A DNA stretch of 8,732 bases, taken from positions 1-8,732 of the forward strand of contig CAZBNW010000104.1 in assembly GCA_964493385.1 (NCBI GenBank), read 5' to 3'. The notes under the pieces were generated by a model. The model saw only the letters and a list, made by a program, of their open reading frames with translations, was not told where the DNA came from and searched no databases. Origin of the DNA: Loki-b32 sp964493385 (GTDB lineage: Archaea; Asgardarchaeota; Lokiarchaeia; Sigyniarchaeales; SOKP01). Below, in pieces: positions 1-4,854 of the stretch (within the stretch, counting starts at the first letter, position 1; the number at the start of each line of letters is the position of its first letter). The translations under genes and the position numbers were made by a program.

Positions 1-44
1 AGTAAGCTAAATTGATACAGCCGTTTCTTGTTTAATGTTGACAT
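1..44 (-). CDS. possible 5' end of a minus-strand gene, truncated by window edge
   Basis: On the minus strand an ATG at 44-42 opens a frame reading MSTLNKKRLYQFSL that stays open to the window edge (14 codons plus 2 bases). A TATA-like box (minus-strand TATTTAAAA, 67-75) lies about 27 bases upstream, the right distance for a leaderless archaeal mRNA. Nothing can be said of function from so few residues. All three plus-strand frames meet a stop within the first 15 bases, so a plus-strand gene could only be ending here. Chance remains a real possibility. Confidence 0.3.
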   Translation of the reverse strand, partial: MSTLNKKRLYQFSL

Positions 45-66
45 ATCGATAATTCCATATTATTTT

Positions 67-75
67 TTTTAAATA
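67..75 (-). promoter_or_regulatory. TATA-like box for the possible left-edge gene
   Basis: The minus strand reads TATTTAAAA, centred about 27 bases from the ATG at 44. That spacing fits a leaderless archaeal promoter. The adjoining run of eight T on the plus strand (63-70) could instead terminate a plus-strand transcript entering from the left. Confidence 0.25.
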
Positions 76-151
76 GCACTAAATTTTTGATTTTATAAAT
101 AGAAATAAAAAGAAAAAAATTGTCTTAAATGAATTATTATAATGGCTAGAA

Positions 152-162
152 TTTTTATATAA
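152..162 (+). promoter_or_regulatory. TATA-like box upstream of candidate ncRNA
   Basis: TTTTTATATAA resembles the archaeal TATA consensus. A start about 25 bases downstream would fall near 185-190, at a small inverted repeat (CAAGA/TCTTG, about 187-200), and would produce a plus-strand transcript reaching the structured island at 239-356 through a roughly 50-base leader. No plus-strand protein gene follows within reach, so if the box is real it most likely serves an RNA. Confidence 0.3.
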
Positions 163-238
163 GATAACTAACTTATTAGTAATAGGCAAGAATTTTCTTG
201 AAACAAAATTGAACAAATCTTGAATTAAAAATAAAAAT

Positions 239-356
239 GGCTCCTGTCAATCCCCTGGATTTTTGTCTTTTGGTTGTGTAATTATTTACACAAAGGAATA
301 ACCTACTCTGCCTTTTGAAAATTTTTGCCTTGTATTAAGGCTTTTTGGCAGGAGCC
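239..356. ncRNA. candidate structured non-coding RNA, unknown family
   Basis: A GC-enriched island in AT-rich intergenic DNA whose ends pair. Positions 239-249 (GGCTCCTGTCA) pair with 346-356 (TGGCAGGAGCC), giving 11 bp with one G-U wobble. Inside are three perfect hairpins: 249-253/257-261 (AAUCC, loop CCU), 274-281/286-293 (UUGUGUAA, loop UUAU) and 327-331/337-341 (GCCUU, loop GUAUU). The result is a closed multi-branch junction of about 118 nt. The wobble at 247/348 would be an A-C mismatch on the other strand, which slightly favours the plus strand. A TATA-like box (152-162) and a T-rich tract (391-405) also fit plus. However, minus-strand T-runs left of 239 could terminate a minus-strand RNA, so I leave the strand open. 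It does not match tRNA (no T-arm before the acceptor), 5S rRNA, C/D-box RNA or any riboswitch I recognise. A small MITE-like element with 11-bp ends is an alternative, but no target duplication is visible. Confidence 0.5.
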
Positions 357-454
357 TCCCTTATATAAATTCTAATCCTAAACTAATTACTTTATTTTTC
401 TTTTATATGAATGCTATAAAAGAATTTATATTTCTTAACAAAGGAGTATTAAAA

Positions 455-1300
455 TTATAATAACAGAAAAGTCTCTAATACAAACGTATCTAATTTTAAA
501 TCCTTTAGTAGTTTCATGTTATTAAAGATATACGCATAAATTTTTTCATCACTAAAATATTTAAAACATAGGTTATTTCCTTTTACTTCTCTTAAAATCT
601 TAACAATATCACTAAGAATTGATTTCAAATTTTTTATTACTAAATCCTTATCACTTTTAATTAAATTTATATCTATAATATTGAACCATGATTCCTTATT
701 GAAAGATATGTTTTTTAGTTCTGGTTTATTCTTGAAATCTTCTTGAGTTTTAAAACTCTTATACGTTTTTTCTATTTTATTTAGGATCATACTTTTCGAT
801 TTACTATACATTTTGTTTTCGATAATATTTCTTAACATAATCAATATTTTTTGAAAAATTCCTAAGATATCAAAAAAATCTGCAACTTGTTCCAGATCTT
901 CCACTTCTCCCCATTGATTATAATAATCTTCAATTTCATTAAGAAATGGTAAAAATACATTAATATCTCCATCCCAGGTATGCCCTTTTTTAACCCAGGT
1001 AGGTTCAAATTCCTTTATGAATGAATTTCTTATAACATTTAATCTACCCATCAACATCTCAGTCTTTACATTTTTCGTATCTGCTGCAACAAAAAGTAAT
1101 TTAAACTTTTCTTCTAATATATAAACCCACCTTAACCCTCCCATTTCTATAGAATCTAATGATTCTTTAAATTCCACCATTGAAAAATGATGAAAAGCTG
1201 TCAAAAATCCAGAAACTATATCTTCATCGGCATCTGTTTTCAAAAAGGACTTATAAAGTAATTTAACTCCTGATTCTGCATCTAATATCCAAATGATCAT
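455..1300 (-). CDS. longin/roadblock-like domain protein (Asgard type), C-terminal part unknown
   Basis: A 281-residue protein. Residues 1-98 look like a longin/roadblock-like profilin fold: an opening strand (MIIWILDAESGVKLLYKSF), a helix with the DIVSGFLTAF pattern, paired strands (ESLDSIEMGGLRWVYILEE, KFKLLFVAAD) and a helix around residues 79-98. In eukaryotes and Asgard archaea these folds serve as platforms for small GTPases and trafficking complexes; a role with a Ras-like GTPase is inference, and no GTPase is encoded nearby. Residues 100-281 are helical, lysine-rich and unrecognised: a Trp-containing acidic segment (101-140), then helices to the end. No signal peptide or membrane helix is visible, so it is probably cytosolic. 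The start is the first ATG, with a TATA-like box (1327-1335) placing transcription near 1305, hence nearly leaderless. It is transcribed alone, divergently from the zinc-ribbon gene. The fold is assigned by pattern only. Confidence 0.7.
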   Translation of the reverse strand: MIIWILDAESGVKLLYKSFLKTDADEDIVSGFLTAFHHFSMVEFKESLDSIEMGGLRWVYILEEKFKLLFVAADTKNVKTEMLMGRLNVIRNSFIKEFEPTWVKKGHTWDGDINVFLPFLNEIEDYYNQWGEVEDLEQVADFFDILGIFQKILIMLRNIIENKMYSKSKSMILNKIEKTYKSFKTQEDFKNKPELKNISFNKESWFNIIDINLIKSDKDLVIKNLKSILSDIVKILREVKGNNLCFKYFSDEKIYAYIFNNMKLLKDLKLDTFVLETFLLL

Positions 1301-1308
1301 ATTTCTAA

Positions 1309-1323
1309 CGAAAATAATTTTCG
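1309..1323. promoter_or_regulatory. 15-bp inverted repeat, candidate operator of the longin-like gene
   Basis: CGAAAAT-A-ATTTTCG is a perfect 7-bp inverted repeat around one central base. It lies between the TATA-like box at 1327-1335 and the start codon at 1300, covering the expected promoter-melting region. A repressor bound here would block RNA polymerase. The C/G bases at both tips make it less likely to be AT-composition noise. No regulator gene is identifiable in the window. Confidence 0.4.
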
Positions 1324-1326
1324 CTA

Positions 1327-1335
1327 CTATTTAAG
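1327..1335 (-). promoter_or_regulatory. TATA-like box of the longin-like gene
   Basis: The minus strand reads CTTAAATAG, centred about 31 bases from the start codon at 1300, so transcription would begin about 5 bases before the ATG. A second candidate (minus-strand ATTTATAAG, about 1355-1363) would give a leader of some 30 bases. Confidence 0.35.
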
Positions 1336-1528
1336 AGAAAATAAATATGATACTCTTATAAATTATTTCAAATATGGAATTCAATACTTTGATAAATTGT
1401 CTTAGATAAGAATTAATGTCTCTACATACAAAAAATTACATTTATCATTAGGAATAAAAATAAAATATTTATAAAGGAAAAATCCCCCGAATATTCTCCT
1501 TGCTTCTTTTATTGACATTTATGAATAA

Positions 1529-1537
1529 TTTTATATA
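1529..1537 (+). promoter_or_regulatory. TATA box of the zinc-ribbon gene
   Basis: TTTTATATA fits the archaeal consensus well. Transcription about 26 bases downstream would start near 1559, giving a 15-base leader to the ATG at 1574 or about 33 bases to the in-frame ATG at 1592. Confidence 0.5.
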
Positions 1538-1573
1538 GGTGGTATTTATATTATTATTTACATACTGTAGTTC

Positions 1574-1777
1574 ATGAGATCCTTGGTCAAAATGTGTCCT
1601 CAAGTTCAATGTCCTAATTGTCATTCAACTGACATCATTGAATATGATGAATATATCGAGTGTCTAGATTGTGGTTTAGAATTCTTTAAAGAATTTACTG
1701 ATAGTGAAATCGATGAAGAAAATCTGTTATGCAAAAAAGAGTTTAATTTTCTTTTCTTTAAAAGCATTTATTATTAA
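1574..1777 (+). CDS. small TFIIB-type zinc-ribbon protein
   Basis: A 67-residue protein with a CX2C-X13-CX2C ribbon: Cys13, Cys16, Cys30 and Cys33 (CPNC and CLDC). The spacing and the flanking pattern (CPNCHSTDIIEYDE, then IECLDCGLEF) resemble the N-terminal zinc ribbon of TFIIB/TFB, which contacts RNA polymerase. There is no room for the cyclin folds that bind TATA-binding protein and DNA, so it cannot be a complete TFB. Residues 40-52 are acidic, and the tail (53-67) is rich in Phe, Lys and Tyr with a further Cys53. An in-frame ATG at 1592 would give a 61-residue form beginning MCPQVQCPNC; neither start has a ribosome binding site, and I keep the first because the TATA box at 1529-1537 is close. 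It might modulate transcription or simply be a zinc-binding protein of unknown role. The ribbon is clear; the function is not. Confidence 0.7.
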   Translation: MRSLVKMCPQVQCPNCHSTDIIEYDEYIECLDCGLEFFKEFTDSEIDEENLLCKKEFNFLFFKSIYY

Positions 1778-1860
1778 AAATTGGGTAGAAATTTATTAAA
1801 ATAAAAGATCTAATCACTAACTTTCAAATTATATTAAATAGGATTTTAGTTAAATACTTA

Positions 1861-1869
1861 TTTATATAA
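1861..1869 (+). promoter_or_regulatory. TATA box of the dehydrogenase gene
   Basis: TTTATATAA matches the archaeal TATA consensus. It sits inside a perfect 16-bp palindrome (1858-1873, TTATTTAT/ATAAATAA), which may be only AT composition. Transcription would begin near 1890, some 13 bases before the ATG at 1904. Confidence 0.55.
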
Positions 1870-1903
1870 ATAAATCTATTACAATTATTTCTTAACTTGA
1901 ACA

Positions 1904-3043
1904 ATGATAGAAAAAGCAATCGAAGAGGCAATTACTTCAACACCAAAAGAAATTGTTTCTGTTAATGCAACAATTCTTGAGAATTTCATGAAAGATGTTT
2001 TCATTGGCCTTGGAGTTCCTAAAGAAGATGCTGAAATTATTGCAGATGTACTCATAACATCAGATTTACGAGGTATTGATTCACATGGAATTCAGAGATG
2101 TAAGATGTATTTTGATCGAATACGAGAGGGAATATATAAACCAAAAACAGAGATTGAAATTGTAAACGATAATATGGCTACTGCCACTATTGATGGAAAA
2201 TGCGGTATGGGTCATGTAATCGCCTATAAAGCAATGAAATTAGCAATTGAAAAAGCTAAGAAATACGGTCTTGGAGCTGTTGCTGTAAGAAATTCAACAC
2301 ATTTTGGAATTGCAGGGTATTATTCACTAATGGCTATAAAAGAAGGTATGATAGGTTTTGTTACTACAAATACTCGACCGGCTGTTCCACCTACTTTTGG
2401 CATAGAACCTATGTTAGGGACAAATCCTTTAACTTATGGAGCACCTACTGATGAGAGGTTTCCATTTTTATTAGATTGTGCTACATCAATTATTCAAAGA
2501 GGAAAAGTAGAAGTATTTAATAGATTGCATAAACCACTTCCTGATGGATTAATTATTTCTTATAATGGAAATTCAAAAACGGATCCTGGTGTAATCTTAA
2601 ACAAATTAATTAATCGTTCTGCTGCTTTATTACCATTAGGAGGTCGAGGTGAAGATACTTCAGGTCATAAAGGATATGGATATGCTACTTTTGCCGAAAT
2701 CCTCTCTTCAGCGTTACAGGATGGAATATATCTTAAAGATACAGCAGGAGTAATTGAAAATGGTCAAAAAAGACTAAAAGTGGGACATTTCTTTTTAGCT
2801 ATTAATATTCAAAATTTCATTCCAATAGATAAATTTAAAGAATTAACAGGTAATATAATGCGAGAATTGAGAAGTTCTAAGAAGGTGCCAGGGAAAGAAA
2901 AAATCTTTACAGCAGGAGAAAAAGAATATTATAATGAAATAAAGAGAAGAGAAACTGGTATTCCAATAAACAAAAGCCTGCAAAAAGATATTAAAATTAT
3001 GCAAAAAGAACTTGGATTAGATAAGTATAATTTTCCATTTTAG
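1904..3043 (+). CDS. malate/L-lactate/sulfolactate-type NAD(P)-dependent dehydrogenase (Ldh/ComC family)
   Basis: A 379-residue member of the type-2 malate/lactate dehydrogenase family, unrelated to Rossmann-fold MDH/LDH. The family oxidises 2-hydroxy acids (malate, L-lactate, sulfolactate, ureidoglycolate) with NAD(P). Landmarks in order: SDLRGIDSHGIQR (53-65, His61), GKCGMGHVIAYKAM (98-111), RNSTHFGIAGYY (129-140) with the likely catalytic His133, MLGTNPLTYGAP (170-181), LDCATSIIQRGKVEV (190-204), HKGYGYA (255-261) and VGHFFLAI (293-300). The C-terminal segment with PGE/ERR-like motifs is present, so the protein is full length. The first 16 or so residues (MIEKAIEEAITSTPKE) extend beyond the usual family start near IVSVNATILENF. 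A TATA box 43 bases upstream supports the chosen ATG; no Shine-Dalgarno sequence is seen. The gene stands alone and ends 13 bp from the convergent CDF gene. Substrate and cofactor cannot be read from sequence, so no symbol is given. Family assignment is secure. Confidence 0.93.
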   Translation: MIEKAIEEAITSTPKEIVSVNATILENFMKDVFIGLGVPKEDAEIIADVLITSDLRGIDSHGIQRCKMYFDRIREGIYKPKTEIEIVNDNMATATIDGKCGMGHVIAYKAMKLAIEKAKKYGLGAVAVRNSTHFGIAGYYSLMAIKEGMIGFVTTNTRPAVPPTFGIEPMLGTNPLTYGAPTDERFPFLLDCATSIIQRGKVEVFNRLHKPLPDGLIISYNGNSKTDPGVILNKLINRSAALLPLGGRGEDTSGHKGYGYATFAEILSSALQDGIYLKDTAGVIENGQKRLKVGHFFLAINIQNFIPIDKFKELTGNIMRELRSSKKVPGKEKIFTAGEKEYYNEIKRRETGIPINKSLQKDIKIMQKELGLDKYNFPF

Positions 3044-3048
3044 ATGCG

Positions 3049-3064
3049 TTTTTTAGCTAAAAAA
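3049..3064. terminator. palindromic bidirectional poly-T terminator between convergent genes
   Basis: TTTTTTAGCTAAAAAA is a perfect 16-bp palindrome that presents six T to transcripts from either direction. The plus-strand dehydrogenase stops at 3043, six bases before it. The minus-strand CDF gene stops with a TAG at 3059-3057, inside it. Archaeal RNA polymerase terminates at T-runs, so one element can serve both genes. Confidence 0.55.
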
Positions 3065-4496
3065 TAATCCCTTCCTTTTGTTCCTCAATTGGCTCAGAAT
3101 GGAGAAATATTGTGTCTAAATTATCAATCCCTAGTTCTTTTCTAATTTTTATTTCTAATTCAGAAATATAACCATGTATTTGCGAGATATATAATGAACC
3201 ATCAAAAAATACATGGGTTTCTAAAATACAATAATCTAATGTAGCCCAAAATTCTAATCCATGAAATCCTTTAACTTGGGGATGCTTTCTTAGGACTTTT
3301 TCAACGGAATCACTTATTTGTTGTATCATTTCTGGGCCTACATCAGCACATTTTATTTGATTTGGTATTAAAACTTCACGATGAGGTTGGCTTTCTATAT
3401 GTGTAATGACTCTTGATATAAGAGGAGCTTGTAATTTTATCTCACCCTCAAAATGGGAGCATATCTTATGAGCTTCTACAAGTGAAAGTGTTTCATCAAC
3501 CATCACGACTAAAGAAATAAAATAATCATTTTCAATTCGAAAAATGTTGAGATCTCTAAAGTCTACAATTTTTGGGTATTCAGATTTCATTGAAAAAATC
3601 AAATTTATTAATCCCTCACCAATTGATTTTTCACTTGCCATAGGATTCATCTCAACAATACATTCCACTTCATATGGAGGAAAGATCTTTTCACTCATGC
3701 TTCTTATGGATTTAATAATTTCATTGGCATGGACAATGGAAATATGATCTTCAACTGATAAATGAACTTCTAAAAATAAAGCTTTACCACTCGTTCGTAT
3801 TTTTATATCATGTACGCCAATAACGTGATCTAAAACAAAGATCTTTTGCCTTAATTCTTCTATAATTAATAGATTTATTGGATTTGTATCTGTAAGCTCC
3901 TGTACGCCTCCCTTAGCTAATTTAAGTGCTCCATATATGATCCAAATAGAAAGAACAATGCTAAATATTGGATCGATAAAAATAATATTAAAATATGCAA
4001 AAACAAAACTCACTAAAACTAAAATAGCTCTCATAGAATCTTGAAACAAATTAAGACCCTGTATTTTCATTGTTAGGCTTTTTTGGCGTTTACCATGGGA
4101 TATTAATATTCTTGAGAAGATTAGATTTACACTAAAAGAAATTATTAATAATATTAACCCAACTTCTGTGTTTTTAATTTCAAAATTACTTGAAATGATT
4201 GTTTGAATAGCATTATAAATCAATACTACATAGATATTCATCAAAATTATACCTTGAATCAATCCGGAAATGGAATCAATTTTAGTATGACCATACATAT
4301 GTTCATAATCCGCAGGTTTCTGACTATGATACAAAGAATACAAGGTTATAGAGACAAATAGTATATCAGTTAGAGTATCTGCTGTTTCAGAAAGGAAACT
4401 TAAACTACCAGTGATTAAAACTCCAAGTAATTTTATTGATGATTGGAATAAAACTATGATCAGTGTTAGAAAGCCTAACTTAATTTTTATATCCAT
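3057..4496 (-). CDS. cation diffusion facilitator (CDF) metal exporter with three tandem C-terminal domains
   Basis: A 479-residue membrane protein, well above the usual 280-320 for CDF proteins, which export divalent metals (Zn, Fe, Mn, Co, Cd) against protons. Six membrane helices fall at about 8-30, 34-57, 74-101, 111-133, 148-169 and 171-193. Helix 2 has Asp40 and Asp44 (DxxxD, as in E. coli FieF/YiiP). The following loop keeps PADYEHMYGH with Asp63, His66 and His70, matching YiiP site B. Helix 5 has Asn149 and Asp153, where HxxxD or DxxxD is usual. Three cytoplasmic dimerisation-type domains follow, about 207-285, 295-370 and 388-470. The first is closest to YiiP (VHDIKIRTSG, EVHLSVED) but lacks some metal ligands; the third carries His412, His428, His440, His466 and Glu468, matching the YiiP site-C set. 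Metal specificity is therefore uncertain. Start: first ATG, with a TATA-like string (minus-strand TATAATTA, 4514-4521) a little closer than ideal. Single gene; ends in the palindromic terminator at 3049-3064. Confidence 0.93.
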   Translation of the reverse strand: MDIKIKLGFLTLIIVLFQSSIKLLGVLITGSLSFLSETADTLTDILFVSITLYSLYHSQKPADYEHMYGHTKIDSISGLIQGIILMNIYVVLIYNAIQTIISSNFEIKNTEVGLILLIISFSVNLIFSRILISHGKRQKSLTMKIQGLNLFQDSMRAILVLVSFVFAYFNIIFIDPIFSIVLSIWIIYGALKLAKGGVQELTDTNPINLLIIEELRQKIFVLDHVIGVHDIKIRTSGKALFLEVHLSVEDHISIVHANEIIKSIRSMSEKIFPPYEVECIVEMNPMASEKSIGEGLINLIFSMKSEYPKIVDFRDLNIFRIENDYFISLVVMVDETLSLVEAHKICSHFEGEIKLQAPLISRVITHIESQPHREVLIPNQIKCADVGPEMIQQISDSVEKVLRKHPQVKGFHGLEFWATLDYCILETHVFFDGSLYISQIHGYISELEIKIRKELGIDNLDTIFLHSEPIEEQKEGIIF

Positions 4497-4854
4497 TTCT
4501 TAGGTGTTTGAAATAATTATACCTTTGTTAAAGAAGTTATAGAATAATAAAGAAATAAATATTATTGAATCCAAGGTATTCATTAAAATCTATTTTACCT
4601 TTTTTGTTTTTATACTCCTTTAATTCAATTTTTATCTCATGAATAATTATGTAAAACAAAGAAATTGTTGCTAATTTTTAAGATAACTATTTTTTTAGGA
4701 ATTAACTTTATCAATTATACATTTATGTAGTAAAAGTTCGTTTCTTAAAACTTCTCTAAAAATTGGACTACTGAAGTTATAAGTTAAGCAATATTTTATT
4801 AAAAATTATATAGATTTTTCTAAAATTTTAACATTTTAAGAGTAAAAGGAAATT
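4497..4854. other. divergent intergenic region between CDF and radical SAM genes
   Basis: 358 bases of AT-rich sequence with no supportable coding frame or tRNA. It must hold the promoters of the CDF gene (minus) and the radical SAM gene (plus). On the CDF side a minus-strand TATAATTA (4514-4521) lies about 22 bases from the start codon, slightly too close, and TTCTATAAC near 4536-4544 is an alternative. The radical SAM TATA box is at 4806-4813. I see no strong inverted repeat or GC-rich island between them. The region is longer than two archaeal promoters need, so an undetected short RNA is possible. Confidence 0.6.
4806..4813 (+). promoter_or_regulatory. TATA box of the radical SAM gene
   Basis: TTATATAG lies about 45 bases before the ATG at 4855, predicting a start near 4835 and a 20-base leader. 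That leader contains AAAAGGA (4844-4850), a weak ribosome-binding-like sequence four bases from the ATG. Confidence 0.45.

Larger units (their letters stand above)
45..454. other. intergenic region without protein gene; carries an RNA-like island
   Basis: No convincing coding frame is present on either strand. Most of the stretch is very AT-rich low-complexity sequence. The exception is 239-356, clearly richer in G and C, which is described separately as a candidate structured RNA. TATA-like strings occur at 152-162 (plus) and 402-409 (minus-strand CATATAAAAG). T-rich tracts that could end transcripts lie on the plus strand at about 391-405 and, for the minus strand, just left of 239 (T5 A T5). 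Confidence 0.6.

Noticed and set aside
237..281. Short plus-strand frame ATG...TAA encoding MAPVNPLDFCLLVV
   Set aside because: Fourteen codons overlapping the RNA-like stem, with no ribosome binding site. The codons coincide with base-paired segments, so structure explains the sequence better than coding.
239..356. tRNA with an intron, because the first seven bases pair with 350-356 like an acceptor stem
   Set aside because: No T-arm of five pairs precedes the 3' acceptor strand, no GGTTCAAATCC-like loop is present and the 3' end lacks a suitable discriminator/CCA context.
1858..1873. Perfect 16-bp palindrome TTATTTAT/ATAAATAA as an operator
   Set aside because: It consists only of A and T and contains the TATA box; such palindromes arise readily in this composition, so it is recorded only as the promoter.
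3544..3747. Plus-strand open frame of 67 codons inside the CDF gene
   Set aside because: It lies wholly opposite the well-supported CDF coding sequence, has no motif and no promoter; it is an antisense shadow.
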